A stretch of DNA of 64,000 bases from Sporichthyaceae bacterium (GTDB lineage Bacteria; Actinomycetota; Actinomycetes; Sporichthyales; Sporichthyaceae), in the NCBI GenBank assembly GCA_036269075.1, contig DATASX010000120.1, forward strand, positions 1 through 64,000, written 5' to 3'. Below, piece after piece: positions 8,448-18,284 of this stretch. The notes beneath the pieces are model-generated. The model ran no database searches and was not told the DNA's origin. It saw nothing but the letters and a program-made list of their open reading frames with translations. A program made the translations under genes and the position numbers. The first letter of the stretch is position 1. Each line of letters opens with the position of its first letter.

Positions 8448-9145
8448 GACGGCACCGCCAGGGCGGTCGGGCCAGGTACTCGAGTTGATACCGCCAGGGA
8501 TCCGCGGTCGATCCGTCCGGCGCCCAAGGCCTGGGCCATGTGCTGCTCCATCAGCGGGAGGACCTCGGCGACGGTGACCGGGCGGCCGAGTTCGGCCGAC
8601 AGCGTCGTGACGCCGGCGTCGGAGATCCCGCACGGGACGATGCGGCTGAACCAGGACAGGTCGTTGTCGCAGTTGATCGCGAAGCCGTGCATGCTCACGC
8701 CGCGGGCGACCCGGATGCCGATCGCGGCCACCTTGCGGTCCGGCGTCCCGGGCACCCAGACGCCGCTGCGGCCGACGACGCGTTGCGTGGTCAGCCCCAG
8801 GTCGGCGCAGACCGCGATCATCGCGGCCTCCATCCGGCGCACGTGGTCGACGACGTAGACCCCGTCGGGCAGCTTGACGATGGGGTAGCCGGTCAACTGA
8901 CCGGGCCCGTGCCAGGTGATCTTGCCGCCGCGGTCGACCTCGACGACCGGCGTGCCGTCCCACGGCCGGTCGGCCGGCTCGGTGCGTCGTCCGGCGGTGA
9001 ACACGGACTCGTGCTCGAGCAGCAGCAGGGTGTCGTCGATCTCGTCGGCGGCCCGCTGCTCGTGCAGGTGCTTCTGCAACTCCCACGTCGGGACGTAGGG
9101 CACCGGCCCGGCGTCCAGGCTGGAGAGGCAGCGCAATATCTGCAT
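8444..9145 (-). CDS. lipB: Octanoyl-(acyl carrier protein):protein N-octanoyltransferase
   Basis: Transfers octanoyl from ACP to lipoyl domains, the step before LipA. The 233 residues include [14 protein letters not shown], the [17 protein letters not shown] motif, the catalytic Lys in [10 protein letters not shown] and the catalytic Cys in [13 protein letters not shown]. The ATG at 9145 is seven bases from TAACAT, which predicts a leaderless transcript starting the lipB-lipA operon. The stop overlaps the lipA start by four bases. Confidence 0.96.
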   Translation of the reverse strand: MQILRCLSSLDAGPVPYVPTWELQKHLHEQRAADEIDDTLLLLEHESVFTAGRRTEPADRPWDGTPVVEVDRGGKITWHGPGQLTGYPIVKLPDGVYVVDHVRRMEAAMIAVCADLGLTTQRVVGRSGVWVPGTPDRKVAAIGIRVARGVSMHGFAINCDNDLSWFSRIVPCGISDAGVTTLSAELGRPVTVAEVLPLMEQHMAQALGAGRIDRGSLAVSTRVPGPTALAVPS

Positions 9146-9152
9146 GTCTTCG

Positions 9153-9158
9153 ATGTTA
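9153..9158 (-). promoter_or_regulatory. -10 box TAACAT of a leaderless lipB promoter
   Basis: On the minus strand TAACAT lies seven bases before the lipB ATG, inside the 10-bp gap that separates lipB from the upstream epimerase gene. Confidence 0.5.
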
Positions 9159-10046
9159 GGCGGCCAGGGCCGCGCGCACGGCGGCCTCGACGGTGGGGTG
9201 GGTGAACGCGAACCCGGCGCGCTGCAGGACCACCGGGACCACCCGCTGGCTGCGCAGTGGCTCGTCCGCGAACTCCCCGAGCAGCAGGCGCATCCCGAAC
9301 GCCGGGGCGGGCAACAGCGTCGGCCGGTGCAGGACCTGGCCCATGACTTCGGTCACCCCGGCGTTGGTCAGCGGCTCCGGGCCGGTCAGGTTCACCGGAC
9401 CGGCCACCTCGGCGGCGGTGAGCAGGAACTGCCAGGCCCGCACCTCGTCGAGCAGTGAGATCGGGCTCCACCACTGCTTGCCGGAGCCGAGCTTGCCGCC
9501 GAGGCCCAGTTTGAACAGCGGGAACATGCGGGCCCAGGCGCCGCCGTCGGCCGAGACGACCAACCCGGTCCGGGCGTGCACGACCCGGACGCCGGCAGTC
9601 TCCGCCGGGGCGGTCGCCGCCTCCCACCGGAGGCACAACTGGGCCAGGAAGTCGCTGCCGGCCGGTGCGGTCTCGTCGAGGACCGCCTCGCCGCCCTCGC
9701 CGTAGTAGCCGATTGCCGAGGCGTTGACGAGCACGCTCGGCCTCGGGTCCAGCGCCGCGAGTGCGGTGGCCAGGGTGTGTGTGCTGCGCAGGCGGCTGTG
9801 GATGAGCACCCGTTTGTACTCGTCCGTCCAGCGTTTGTCGCCGACTCCGGCACCGGCCAGGTTCACCGCCGCCTGAACCCCCGTCAGTTTGCTTACGTCC
9901 AGGGGCTTCTCGGGGTCCCACGAGATCTCGTCGGGCGCCGTCGACTGCCGCCGGACCAGACGCAGCACCTCGTGCCCGCCGGCCCGCAGCGCGGTGACCA
10001 GGGCTCGTCCGATCAGTCCGGACGAGCCCGCCGCGACGATTTTCAT
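9156..10046 (-). CDS. TIGR01777-family SDR epimerase-like protein
   Basis: A 296-residue extended short-chain dehydrogenase-like protein with the NAD(P)-binding [21 protein letters not shown] at the N-terminus and [12 protein letters not shown] in the middle, typical of the TIGR01777 family (YfcH/SulA-like; Rv2216 in M. tuberculosis). The C-terminal DUF1731 region is present ([14 protein letters not shown], then [15 protein letters not shown]). Substrate and reaction are unknown. It sits 7 bp after the E2 gene and just before lipB, in the same order as in other actinobacteria. The ATG at 10046 begins the conserved [10 protein letters not shown]. Confidence 0.9.
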   Translation of the reverse strand: MKIVAAGSSGLIGRALVTALRAGGHEVLRLVRRQSTAPDEISWDPEKPLDVSKLTGVQAAVNLAGAGVGDKRWTDEYKRVLIHSRLRSTHTLATALAALDPRPSVLVNASAIGYYGEGGEAVLDETAPAGSDFLAQLCLRWEAATAPAETAGVRVVHARTGLVVSADGGAWARMFPLFKLGLGGKLGSGKQWWSPISLLDEVRAWQFLLTAAEVAGPVNLTGPEPLTNAGVTEVMGQVLHRPTLLPAPAFGMRLLLGEFADEPLRSQRVVPVVLQRAGFAFTHPTVEAAVRAALAA

Positions 10047-10053
10047 CGGCGTA

Positions 10054-11841
10054 CTACAGCCCCAACTCGGCCTCGAAGGCCGCTTCCTCGAGGCGCTGCT
10101 TCACGGTGGCCAGGAAGCGGGCCGCATCGGCGCCGTCGACCAACCGGTGGTCGTAGGTCAGCGCCAGGTAGACCATCGACCGGATCGCGATCGTCTCGCC
10201 GAGGTTCGGGTCGTCGAGCACCATCGCGCGCTTGACCACGGTGCCGGTGCCGAGGATGCCGACCTGCGGCTGGTTGATGATCGGGGTGTCGGTCAGCGCG
10301 CCCCGGCTGCCGGTGTTGGTCAGCGTGAACGTGCCGCCGCCCAGGTCGTCCGGGGTGATCTTGTTGTTGCGGGTGCGGGCCGCGATGTCGTTCATCGCCC
10401 GGGTGAGCCCGGCGATGTTCAACTCGTCGGCGTTGTGCACGACCGGGACGAGCAGGCCGCGCTCGGTGTCGACGGCCAATCCGAGGTGGACGTGGGGGTG
10501 GTAGGTGATCTCGCCCTTCTCGGTGTCGATCGAGGCGTTCAGCTTCGGGTGCGACTTCAGCGCCTCGATGGTGGCCTTGGCGAAGAACGGCAGGAAGCTG
10601 AGCTTCTGGCCCTCCCGCTGCTCGAACGCACCCTTGGCGTGCTCGCGGATCCGGGCGATGCGGGTGACGTCGACCTCGACCCAGCAGGACAGCTGCGCCG
10701 ACACCTGGAGCGACTCGACCATTCGGGCCGCGATCACCTTGCGCAGCCGCGACATCGGCTGGGTGCCGCTGAGGTTCTGCGTGGAGGCCTGCATCGCCGC
10801 GGGGGCGGTCGAGGGCCGGGCGGCCGGAGCCGGGGCCGGCGCCTGCGGGGCCGGGGCCGGGGCCGCCGGAGGCGTTGGCGCCGGGGTGGCGGCCTGTGTC
10901 TGCTGGGCGTCCTGCGCGGCGCGGGCCGCGTCGAGGACGTCCTGCTTGCGGATGCGCCCGCCGACGCCGGTGCCGGACAGGCCGGCGAGGTCGATGTTGT
11001 TGTCCGCGGCCAGCTTGCGGACCAGCGGGGTCACGTAGCTGCTCACGTCGACGTCGGAATGCCCGTTGGTGCTGGCCGCCGGGGCCGGGGCGGGCGGCGG
11101 GGCCGGGGCCGGGGCGGGCGGCGGGGCCTGCGGGACCGGGGCGGCTGCGGCAGGAGCGGGCGGCGGGGGAGCGGCCGGGGCCGGTGCGGCGGGGGCCGGT
11201 GCGGCCGGGGCCGGCGCGGCGGCGGGTACGGAGCCCGCGGCTCCGATCAGGCCGAGCTGCACGCCGACCGCGACGGTCTGGTCGGCCTCGACGTCGATGC
11301 TCAGCAGGACGCCGGAAGCCGGGGCGGGGAGCTCCGTGTCGACCTTGTCGGTGGAGATCTCCAACAACGGCTCGTCCTCGGCGACGGTGTCGCCGATGTT
11401 CTTGAGCCAGCGCGTGACGGTGCCCTCGGTGACGCTCTCGCCGAGCGCGGGCAGCAACACCGGGGTGCCGCCGCCGGCGCCCGGAGCGGGCGCGACCGGT
11501 GCCGGTGCCTGCGGGGCCGGGGCCTGCGGGGCCGGGGCCTGCGGGGCGGTGGCGGTGGTGGGGACTGCGTCAGCCGGCCGCGCCGGGCCGGATGCCGACT
11601 CGCCTGCCTCCCCGATCACCGCGAGTTCCGCTCCGACGGCGACCGTCTCGTCCTCGGCGACGCTGATCTTGAGCAGCACCCCGGAGGCCGGGGCGGGGAT
11701 CTCGGTGTCGACCTTGTCGGTGGAGATCTCCAACAACGGCTCGTCGGCGACGACCGCGTCGCCCTCCTTCTTCAACCAGCGCGTGACGGTGCCCTCGGTG
11801 ACGCTCTCCCCGAGCGCCGGAAGGGTGACGGAGACCGGCAT
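10054..11841 (-). CDS. sucB: Dihydrolipoamide acyltransferase (E2) of a 2-oxoacid dehydrogenase complex
   Basis: The 595-residue E2 core transfers acyl groups from the lipoyl arm to CoA. It carries two lipoyl domains, each with the lipoylation motif [10 protein letters not shown] (Lys43 and Lys166), joined by Ala/Pro-rich linkers. A peripheral subunit-binding domain follows ([21 protein letters not shown]). The C-terminal catalytic domain ends with [13 protein letters not shown] (His565, Asp569). ATG 11841 follows AAGGAG. M. tuberculosis dlaT is named for this position and serves pyruvate dehydrogenase and a peroxidase system. Whether this copy is acetyl- or succinyl-specific cannot be told from sequence. 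E3 (lpdA) lies just upstream on the same strand. Confidence 0.94.
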   Translation of the reverse strand: MPVSVTLPALGESVTEGTVTRWLKKEGDAVVADEPLLEISTDKVDTEIPAPASGVLLKISVAEDETVAVGAELAVIGEAGESASGPARPADAVPTTATAPQAPAPQAPAPQAPAPVAPAPGAGGGTPVLLPALGESVTEGTVTRWLKNIGDTVAEDEPLLEISTDKVDTELPAPASGVLLSIDVEADQTVAVGVQLGLIGAAGSVPAAAPAPAAPAPAAPAPAAPPPPAPAAAAPVPQAPPPAPAPAPPPAPAPAASTNGHSDVDVSSYVTPLVRKLAADNNIDLAGLSGTGVGGRIRKQDVLDAARAAQDAQQTQAATPAPTPPAAPAPAPQAPAPAPAARPSTAPAAMQASTQNLSGTQPMSRLRKVIAARMVESLQVSAQLSCWVEVDVTRIARIREHAKGAFEQREGQKLSFLPFFAKATIEALKSHPKLNASIDTEKGEITYHPHVHLGLAVDTERGLLVPVVHNADELNIAGLTRAMNDIAARTRNNKITPDDLGGGTFTLTNTGSRGALTDTPIINQPQVGILGTGTVVKRAMVLDDPNLGETIAIRSMVYLALTYDHRLVDGADAARFLATVKQRLEEAAFEAELGL

Positions 11842-11911
11842 GGACGAGACTCCTTACGAGTTGATCGCGCTGGCTACTGCTTCGAACTGCGGTGCCGATC
11901 CGAACGCGGCG

Positions 11912-13294
11912 TCAACCGTGGGCGTGCAGGGGTTTGCCGGCCAGGGCCATGTGGGCCTCGCCGATGGCCTCGCCCTGTGTCGGGTGCATGTGGATCAGGG
12001 ACGCGACCTCGCTGGGCAGGGCTTCCCAGTTGTAGATCAGCTGGGCCTCGGAGACGAGCTCGCCGGCCCGGGAGCCGACGATGTGCAACCCGACAACGGG
12101 GCCGTCGACCCGGCGGACCAGCTTCACCGCGCCCGCGGTGCGCAGGATCTGGCTCTTGCCGTTCCCGGCCAGGTCGTACACGACGGTCTCGATCGTGTCC
12201 GCGCCGTAGCGCTCCTTGGCCGCGGCCTCGGTCAGGCCGACCGAGGCAACCTCGGGCTCGGAGTAGGTGACCCGCGGGACACCGTCGTAGTCGATCGGGA
12301 CGACCGGCAGCCCGGCCAGTCGCTCCGCGACCAGGATGCCCTCGCCGAACCCGACGTGGGCCAGCTGGAGGGTCGGGATCAGGTCGCCGACCGCGGAGAT
12401 CGTCGGGACGCTGGTCTGGCACAGGGAGTCGACCTTGACGTAGCCGCGGTCCATCGCGACCCCGACCTCGGCGTAGCCGAGGCCCTCGGAGACCGGCCCA
12501 CGACCGATCGCGACCAGCAGCAGTTCGGCCTCGACCTGTTTGCCGGTGTCCGTGCTGACGCGGACCCCGGTCTCGGTGTACTCGACACCGGTGAACCGGG
12601 CGCCGACCTCGAAGTTGATGCCGCGCTTACGGAAGGCCCGCTCCAGCAGCTTGGAGTTGTTCTCGTCCTCGGCCGGGACCAGGTGCGGCAGCGCCTCGAT
12701 GATCGTCACCTCGGCGCCGAAGGACCGCCACACGCTGGCGAACTCGACGCCGATCACGCCGCCGCCGAGGACCACCACGGACTTGGGCACGTAGTCCAGC
12801 GTGAGGGCGTGGTCGGAGCTGAGGATCCGGTTACCGTCGATTTCCAGGCCGGGGATCGAGCGCGCGACCGAGCCGGTGGCCAGCACGACGTGCTTGCCGA
12901 CGTAGCGGACACCGCCCGCCTCGACCGTGTTCGGGCCGGTGAGCTTGCCCTCGGCCTGGACCGTGACGATCTTGCGGCTCTTGATCAGCCCCTGCAGGCC
13001 CTTGTAGAGCTTGTTGACCACGCCGTCGCGGTAGGAGTTCACGCCGGGCATGTCGATGCCGTCGAAGGTGGCGCGGACGCCGAACTGCTCGCTCTCCTTC
13101 GCCAGGTCGGCGACCTCGGCCGCGTGCAGCAAGGCCTTGGTCGGGATGCAGCCCTTGTGCAGACAGGTCCCGCCGAGCTTGTCCTTCTCGATGAGGACGA
13201 CGGACATCCCGAGCTGGGCCGCGCGCAACGCGCAGGCGTAGCCGCCGCTCCCGCCGCCGAGGATGACCAGGTCGTACTCGGAGCCGGCTGTCAC
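11912..13294 (-). CDS. lpdA: Dihydrolipoyl dehydrogenase (E3)
   Basis: A flavoprotein that reoxidises dihydrolipoyl groups with NAD+. The 460 residues show the FAD site DLVILGGGSGGYACALRAA, the redox disulfide GGTCLHKGCIPTKALLH (Cys44 and Cys49), a second nucleotide-binding motif SVVVLGGGVIGVEFASVW and the C-terminal HMHPTQGEAIGE with the catalytic His. The GTG at 13294 follows AAGGAG at good spacing. The gene precedes the E2 gene by 70 bp, so both E3 and E2 could be made from one transcript and serve the lipoylated complexes that lipA/lipB modify. Confidence 0.96.
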   Translation of the reverse strand: MTAGSEYDLVILGGGSGGYACALRAAQLGMSVVLIEKDKLGGTCLHKGCIPTKALLHAAEVADLAKESEQFGVRATFDGIDMPGVNSYRDGVVNKLYKGLQGLIKSRKIVTVQAEGKLTGPNTVEAGGVRYVGKHVVLATGSVARSIPGLEIDGNRILSSDHALTLDYVPKSVVVLGGGVIGVEFASVWRSFGAEVTIIEALPHLVPAEDENNSKLLERAFRKRGINFEVGARFTGVEYTETGVRVSTDTGKQVEAELLLVAIGRGPVSEGLGYAEVGVAMDRGYVKVDSLCQTSVPTISAVGDLIPTLQLAHVGFGEGILVAERLAGLPVVPIDYDGVPRVTYSEPEVASVGLTEAAAKERYGADTIETVVYDLAGNGKSQILRTAGAVKLVRRVDGPVVGLHIVGSRAGELVSEAQLIYNWEALPSEVASLIHMHPTQGEAIGEAHMALAGKPLHAHG

Positions 13295-13348
13295 GGCTAT
13301 CTCCTTCGATGCTTGCGCTCAGGCGTCAGATGGTTTCCGACTGCCCTG

Positions 13349-13361
13349 CACAACGTTTGTG
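13349..13361. promoter_or_regulatory. Palindrome CACAA-cgt-TTGTG upstream of lpdA
   Basis: A 13-base symmetric site lies 55 bases before the lpdA start, within the 190-bp gap shared with a divergent gene. It could be an operator for a redox or carbon regulator; no regulator is identified. Confidence 0.25.
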
Positions 13362-13484
13362 AACGCTCCAATCCTTCCACTTTGCGATCGGCCCTGCGCA
13401 GCCCGGTGGCGTCACAGTGGCGAACGTCTCCCGTGGCGGCGCGGACAAGGGGAGTCCCAAGCTCAGGACGGCATACTGGCGCGC

Positions 13485-13805
13485 ATGCGATGGTTCCGCC
13501 GTAGGCAGCGGCCCGGCACGGTGCGCGGGGCCGACCTCACCGACCGCGACCACCTCGAGGCCTGGGCCAAGGCCCGGCGGGGGGTGGAGGCCTTTCTCGA
13601 GCCGCGGACCACGGTGACGGAGACCACGATGATGCTGATCGACGCCGAGGGGGAGTGGACCCGGCGCCGAGTGCCCAGCCCGGAGGTTGCCCGCGGGTTC
13701 GCCAAGCGCATCGGGATCCCCTGTTACGACATCGCGCTCACTGGGTACCCGCAGCGCAAGCGCGACTACGACGCCCGGCGCAACGCCGAGCGCCGCGCGA
13801 ACTAG
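13485..13805 (+). CDS. Conserved actinobacterial protein, function unknown
   Basis: A 106-residue protein starting MRWFRRRQRPGTVRG and ending with a basic Arg/Asn-rich tail. It has no signal peptide, membrane helix or Cys cluster; the single Cys is in RIGIPCYDIALTGYP. The centre reads ETTMMLIDAEGEWTRRRVP, suggesting a small mixed alpha/beta domain. I know similar short proteins beside lpdA and pepA in other actinobacteria, with no assigned function. ATG 13485 is seven bases from CATACT, a near -10 box, so it may be leaderless. It converges on pepA. Confidence 0.75.
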   Translation: MRWFRRRQRPGTVRGADLTDRDHLEAWAKARRGVEAFLEPRTTVTETTMMLIDAEGEWTRRRVPSPEVARGFAKRIGIPCYDIALTGYPQRKRDYDARRNAERRAN

Positions 13806-13826
13806 TCGCCGGCGACCCCGCCGGGT

Positions 13827-15338
13827 TCAGCTGGAGGTGGCGAGGTCCTCGGCGATCCGCACCAGAGTTCGCACCGCGATGCCGGTGCCGCCCTTCGGGG
13901 TGTAGCCCCAGGGCTCGGACTCGTTGAACGCCGTCCCGGCGATGTCCAGGTGGGCCCACTTGGTGCCCTCGGCGACGAACTCCTTGAGGAAGATCGCGGC
14001 GGTCAGCGCGCCGCCGAATCGCTCACCGATGTTGGCGAGGTCGGCGACCGACGACTTCAGGCCGGCCCGCAGCTCCTCCGGCAGCGGCATCGGCCACATC
14101 CGCTCGCCGGCGCGGTCGGCGGCGTCCTGGACCCGGGCGCGCAGGTCGTCGTCGTTGGACATGATCGCCGACGTCCGGCTGCCCAGCGCGATCACGACCG
14201 CGCCGGTCAGTGTGGCCACGTCGACCAGCACGTCGGGGGAGTCCTCACAGGCCCGGGCCAGTGCGTCGGCCAGGATCAACCGGCCCTCGGCGTCGGTGTT
14301 CAGGACCTCGACGGTCTTGCCGGAGTACATCGTCAGCACGTCGGACGGGCGCTGCGCGGTGCCCGAGGGCATGTTCTCGACCATCGGTGCCCAGGTGGTG
14401 ACGTTCACCGGGAGCTTGAGCCGGGCGATGGCACGGGTCGCAGCCATTACCGCGGCGGCGCCGCCCATGTCGCACTTCATCGTGATCATCGCGTCGGCCG
14501 GCTTGAGCGACAGGCCTCCGGAGTCGAACGTCACGCCCTTGCCGACCAACGCCAGGTGCGCCTTGGCCTTGGGGTGACGCCACGTCAGTTTCACCATCCG
14601 CGGCGGGCTGCTGGAGCCCTGCCCGACGCCGATGATGCCGCCGTAACCGCCCTTCTTCAGGGCCTTGTCGTCCATCACCTCGACCTTGATGCCGGTCACC
14701 GCGCCCACGTTGGCGGCCTCGCCGGCAAGATCCGCGGGCCGCAGGTCCGACGGCGGGGTGTTGACCAGGTCGCGCACCAGGGCCACGGCCTCGGCGAGGA
14801 CCTCGGCCCGGCTCACCGCGGCCTTCGTGGCAGCCGCGCCGGCCGACGCGGTGCACACCGTGATCGCGGCCACCGGGGGCTTCTCGGCCGAGGCGTTGCC
14901 CTCGCTGCGGTAACGCAGGTACGCGTAGGCACCGAGCAGCGCCCCCTCGGCCACGGCGCCGACCGCGTCGGCGTCGGCGTCCGGCAGCGAGACGGCCACC
15001 GACCGGGTGCCGGCCAGCGACCGGGTCGCGGCACCGGCGGCGCGGCGCAGGGTCTCGTTGTCCCACCCGGCCCGACCGGTCGGTGCCTTGCCCAGGCCGA
15101 CGATCACGACCACCGCAGCCGCGATCTTGCTGCCACCGGGCAACTTGGCGACCACCTCGGCCTTGCCGTCGTGCCCGAGCGCGCTCAGCAGCGCTGGCAG
15201 TTTCGTGCCCAACGCGGCCTCGACGGCCTTCGCGCCGTCGGTGAGGACCGGGCCGCGCGGCCCGGCGGCCACCCCGACCACCACGGCGTCCGCCTTGACC
15301 TCGGTGACCGCCTTGTTGCTCAGGGAGATCGTCGCCAC
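13827..15338 (-). CDS. pepA: Leucyl aminopeptidase (M17)
   Basis: A cytoplasmic di-zinc aminopeptidase that trims N-terminal residues from peptides. The C-terminal catalytic domain carries GKGVTFDSGGLSLKP, MKCDMGGAAAVMAA and NTDAEGRLILADAL, which hold the metal ligands and the catalytic Lys and Arg. I place the start at GTG 15338, beginning MATISLSNKAV, because AGAGGA lies five bases upstream. The frame could extend to 15401 with residues unlike the family. This gives 503 residues, the usual length. A TAACAT box farther upstream (15376-15381, minus strand) could be its -10. Confidence 0.93.
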   Translation of the reverse strand: MATISLSNKAVTEVKADAVVVGVAAGPRGPVLTDGAKAVEAALGTKLPALLSALGHDGKAEVVAKLPGGSKIAAAVVVIVGLGKAPTGRAGWDNETLRRAAGAATRSLAGTRSVAVSLPDADADAVGAVAEGALLGAYAYLRYRSEGNASAEKPPVAAITVCTASAGAAATKAAVSRAEVLAEAVALVRDLVNTPPSDLRPADLAGEAANVGAVTGIKVEVMDDKALKKGGYGGIIGVGQGSSSPPRMVKLTWRHPKAKAHLALVGKGVTFDSGGLSLKPADAMITMKCDMGGAAAVMAATRAIARLKLPVNVTTWAPMVENMPSGTAQRPSDVLTMYSGKTVEVLNTDAEGRLILADALARACEDSPDVLVDVATLTGAVVIALGSRTSAIMSNDDDLRARVQDAADRAGERMWPMPLPEELRAGLKSSVADLANIGERFGGALTAAIFLKEFVAEGTKWAHLDIAGTAFNESEPWGYTPKGGTGIAVRTLVRIAEDLATSS

Positions 15339-15476
15339 TGCGGTCCTCTGCTCGGGTTGCAATCGGGATGAGCCCCCGATGTTAGTGTTCCCGTCGGTCA
15401 ACAGGCTTCAATCGGCTCGGGAGCCACGAGCGGCTCGCAGGCTCGCTGCTCCCGCTCCGCTCGCCTCAATCGCCTG

Positions 15477-15482
15477 TAGCGT
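15477..15482 (+). promoter_or_regulatory. -10 box TAGCGT of a leaderless gcvT promoter
   Basis: TAGCGT is followed by eight bases and then the GTG at 15491. No long leader is available for a glycine riboswitch. Confidence 0.45.
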
Positions 15483-15490
15483 CATCGCTC

Positions 15491-16594
15491 GTGACCGCCG
15501 TTGCGCCGCTGCGCCGCTCCCCGCTGTACGAACACCACCGGGCGTTGGGGGCGAAACTCGCGGACTTCGGCGGGTGGGAGATGCCCATCGATTACGGGGC
15601 CGCGCCGATGAAACTGGGTGTGGTCGCCGAGCACACCGCGGTCCGTACCGGCGTCGGCGTGTTCGACGTCAGCCACCTGGGCAAGGCCACCGTCCGCGGA
15701 CCGGGTGCCGCGGAGTTCGTCGACTCGTGCCTGACCAACTCGTTGGCCCGGATCAAGCCCGGCCAGGCGCAGTACACGCTGTGCTGCGAGGCGAGCGGCG
15801 GCATCGTCGACGACTTGATCGTCTACCTGCGCGACGACACCGATCTGCTGCTGGTCCCGAACGCGGCCAACACCGCCGAGGTGGCCCGACGGCTGGCCGC
15901 GGCCGCCCCGACCGGCGTGGAGGTCCGCGACCGGCACACCGAGTTCGCAGTGCTGGCCGTGCAGGGCCCGGATGCCGATCGCCTGCTCGGGCAACTCGGA
16001 CTGCCGGTCGGCCACGACTACATGAGCTTCGTCGACGGGAACTGGAACGGACGACCGGTGACGGTGTGCCGCAGCGGCTACACCGGCGAGCGGGGCTACG
16101 AGGTGCTGCCCCGTTGGGGCGACGCGGCACCGCTGTGGGAGGCGCTGCTGGCGGCCGGCGGGACACCGTGCGGGCTCGGCGCCCGCGACACCCTGCGCAC
16201 CGAGATGGGCTACCCGCTGCACGGCCAGGACATTTCGCTCGACGTGAGCCCGGTGACCGCGGGCCTGGGCTGGGCCGTCGGCTGGGACAAGCCGGAGTTC
16301 TGGGGCCGCGACGTTCTCGCCGCGGAGCGGGCCGCCGGGCGCACCCGGCGACTCGTCGGGGTGGAGGCCCTGGACCGGTCCATCCCGCGCCCGCACATGA
16401 CCGTGCTCGGCGACGGCGCCGCGGTCGGCGAGGTCACCTCCGGTACGTTCTCGCCGACCCGGAAGGTCGGCATCGGGCTGGCGTTGCTGGCGGCCGGGAT
16501 CGCCGACGGCACCGAGGTCAGCGTCGACGTCCGCGGCCGGCCGGGCGCGTTCCGGGTGGTCAAGCCGCCGTTCGTGCCCTCGCACGTTCGCTGA
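15491..16594 (+). CDS. gcvT: Glycine cleavage system T protein (aminomethyltransferase)
   Basis: Transfers the methylene group from the aminomethyl-lipoyl H protein to tetrahydrofolate, releasing ammonia. The 367-residue length is normal. Motifs are [48 protein letters not shown] (with the catalytic Asp region), [11 protein letters not shown] and [19 protein letters not shown]. It starts with GTG at 15491. The P and H proteins are not in the window. The H protein depends on lipoylation, which lipA/lipB here supply. It converges on cobS with a 10-bp gap. Confidence 0.96.
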   Translation: MTAVAPLRRSPLYEHHRALGAKLADFGGWEMPIDYGAAPMKLGVVAEHTAVRTGVGVFDVSHLGKATVRGPGAAEFVDSCLTNSLARIKPGQAQYTLCCEASGGIVDDLIVYLRDDTDLLLVPNAANTAEVARRLAAAAPTGVEVRDRHTEFAVLAVQGPDADRLLGQLGLPVGHDYMSFVDGNWNGRPVTVCRSGYTGERGYEVLPRWGDAAPLWEALLAAGGTPCGLGARDTLRTEMGYPLHGQDISLDVSPVTAGLGWAVGWDKPEFWGRDVLAAERAAGRTRRLVGVEALDRSIPRPHMTVLGDGAAVGEVTSGTFSPTRKVGIGLALLAAGIADGTEVSVDVRGRPGAFRVVKPPFVPSHVR

Positions 16595-16604
16595 GTCGGC
16601 CCGG

Positions 16605-17444
16605 TCAGTCGAGGACGCCCACGTAATAGCTGTACGGGGCGGTCGACAGCACGATCAGCACGACCGTGGTTCCGACCTCCACCACGGCGCCGAGCACGTC
16701 GCCGGTGATCCCGCCGAACCGGGCCAGGCACCGGCGCAGCAGCCCCTCGACCGCGGCCCAGGCCAGCAGTGCAGCCGCGGCGGCGCGGAACCAGCCGAAG
16801 CTCGACCCACCGGCGGCGGTCACGGCCGCGACCACGGCGATCAGCGTTCCGAGCGCCACCAGCGGGTCCACCGACCCGGCCACCGTTGCGCCCAACCCGT
16901 CCGGACGTGCCGCCCTGACGCCGGCCCGGCAGGCCCACGGCAGGTTGCCCCGGCCGACTGTGGCGGCCAGCGCGAGCATCAGCACCACCCGGCCGCTGCG
17001 GCCCCGGCCCATCTGGTCGGCCAGCGCAGCGGACTGGACCAGCAGCGTGAGGCCCAGCGTCACCACGCCGAAGGCGCCGACGTGCGGGTCCTTCATCGCC
17101 GCCAGCGCCCGGGCCGGGTCGCGTCCGGTGCCCAGGCCGTCGGCGGTGTCGGCCAGGCCGTCCAGGTGCATGCCGCGGGTCAGCAGGGCGAGCAGCCCGA
17201 CCGCGATCGCGGCCGCGACCAGGGCCGAGGTCTGCACCCGCAGGGCCAGCCAGCCGGCCCCGCCGCAGATCGCGCCGAGCCCGGCCCCCACCAACGGCGC
17301 GAACAGCATCGCCGGCCCGGCCGTCCGCCGATCCGTCCGCACCGGCCCGACCGGCAGGACCGTGAACGTTCCGAGCGACAGCCGCAGGCCCTCGCGCAGG
17401 TTCACCAGCCCGCCGACCGGCTCGGGCTGGGCGTCGCCGGTCAC
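16605..17444 (-). CDS. cobS: Adenosylcobinamide-GDP ribazoletransferase (cobalamin synthase)
   Basis: An integral membrane enzyme that joins adenosylcobinamide-GDP and alpha-ribazole in the last steps of cobalamin assembly. The 279 residues contain several hydrophobic helices and the family motif MHLDGLADTADGLGTGRDPARALAAMKDPHVGAFGV, split here at residues about 88-123. GTG 17444 overlaps the cobU stop (GTGA), so cobU-cobS is an operon. The usual third member, cobT, is not in this window. Confidence 0.93.
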   Translation of the reverse strand: MTGDAQPEPVGGLVNLREGLRLSLGTFTVLPVGPVRTDRRTAGPAMLFAPLVGAGLGAICGGAGWLALRVQTSALVAAAIAVGLLALLTRGMHLDGLADTADGLGTGRDPARALAAMKDPHVGAFGVVTLGLTLLVQSAALADQMGRGRSGRVVLMLALAATVGRGNLPWACRAGVRAARPDGLGATVAGSVDPLVALGTLIAVVAAVTAAGGSSFGWFRAAAAALLAWAAVEGLLRRCLARFGGITGDVLGAVVEVGTTVVLIVLSTAPYSYYVGVLD

Positions 17445-18013
17445 GTGAGTCCCGCGTCGGTCAACGTCAGCAACCGGCCCGCGACGACCAGCGCGACCTC
17501 GTCGGAGGCCGACGCGACCGCGGTGTTCAACCGGCCCAGGCGGTCGCGGAACAGCCGGCCGGCGGGTGTCGCGGGCACGACCCCCAGCCCGACCTCGCTG
17601 CTGACCGCGATCACGTAGCCGGGCGCGGTGCGCCAGGCCTGCACCAGCGCCGCGCACCGGCGGTCCACCTCGGCGGTGGCACCGGGGGCGTCGTCCCACG
17701 CGCCGGCCTCGTCGAGCACCCGGGTCAGCCACAGGCTCAGGCAGTCGACCAGCGCCACGCCCGGCCGGCCCAGCTCCGCGGCCACGTCCCCGGTCTCCAC
17801 GGTGTGCCAGTGCGCCGGCCGTCGGGAGCGGTGCTCGGCGACCCGGAGGGCCCACTCGGCGTCGTCCGGGCGATGCGGGGCCGTGGCCACGTACCGGACC
17901 CCGGCCGGACCGGCCACCACTGCCGCCCGGGTCTCGGCGGCCACCGACTTTCCGGACCGGGCACCGCCCAGGAAGAGCACGCGCCGCGCGCCGGCGTTCG
18001 CTGAACTGTCCAT
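17441..18013 (-). CDS. cobU: Adenosylcobinamide kinase / adenosylcobinamide-phosphate guanylyltransferase
   Basis: Phosphorylates adenosylcobinamide and then transfers GMP to give the substrate of CobS. The 190 residues carry the P-loop LGGARSGKS (residues 15-23), the HWHTVE segment around the guanylylated His, LVDCLSLWLTRVL and VSSEVGLGVVPATPAGRLFRD. ATG 18013 begins MDSSANAGARRVLFLGG. It overlaps cobS by four bases. Confidence 0.94.
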   Translation of the reverse strand: MDSSANAGARRVLFLGGARSGKSVAAETRAAVVAGPAGVRYVATAPHRPDDAEWALRVAEHRSRRPAHWHTVETGDVAAELGRPGVALVDCLSLWLTRVLDEAGAWDDAPGATAEVDRRCAALVQAWRTAPGYVIAVSSEVGLGVVPATPAGRLFRDRLGRLNTAVASASDEVALVVAGRLLTLTDAGLT

Positions 18014-18065
18014 GACAGTCGTTAGCCTGCCTCAGGGAGTTCGGGCGTGGCGTGGAAGGGATCGG

Positions 18066-18278
18066 ATGATGGCCTGGAGCTGGCGCTACGAGCGGTCGGA
18101 TGGCAGTGAGGTGCTGCCGGTGGCCGGCACGGTCCCGCAGTTCCCGACCCAGGCCGACGCGGAGAGCTGGGTCGGCGAGGTCTGGCGTGAGCTGCTCGAC
18201 CAGGGCGTCGACGCGGTGACGTTGCTGGAGAACGGCAGCCGCATCTACGGGCCGATGTCGCTGCACCCGGCCGAATAG
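18066..18278 (+). CDS. Small conserved protein, about 70 residues
   Basis: A 70-residue soluble acidic protein, MMAWSWRYERSDGSEV at the start and NGSRIYGPMSLHPAE at the end, with aromatic residues but no Cys and no membrane helix. I recall similar short proteins near cobS/cobU or DUF3043 genes in other actinobacteria, without a function. The first of two adjacent ATGs (18066) follows GGAAGG. A TAGCCT box at 18023-18028 could be its -10, giving a leader of roughly 30 bases. It ends 6 bp before the convergent DUF3043 gene. Confidence 0.75.
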   Translation: MMAWSWRYERSDGSEVLPVAGTVPQFPTQADAESWVGEVWRELLDQGVDAVTLLENGSRIYGPMSLHPAE

Positions 18279-18284
18279 GCCGGG

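Noticed and set aside
11066-13504. Gly/Ala-rich plus-strand frame resembling a PE-PGRS-like protein
   Set aside because: It is antisense to the Ala/Pro linkers of the E2 gene and to lpdA. The Gly/Ala repeats are the complement of GCC/CCG-rich linker codons.
15402-15490. Possible glycine riboswitch before gcvT
   Set aside because: The gap is only about 150 bases to the divergent pepA start, lacks riboswitch core sequences, and the -10 box adjoins the GTG.
18014-18065. Possible cobalamin riboswitch before cobU
   Set aside because: Only 52 bases separate cobU from the divergent gene, and no B12-box sequence is present.
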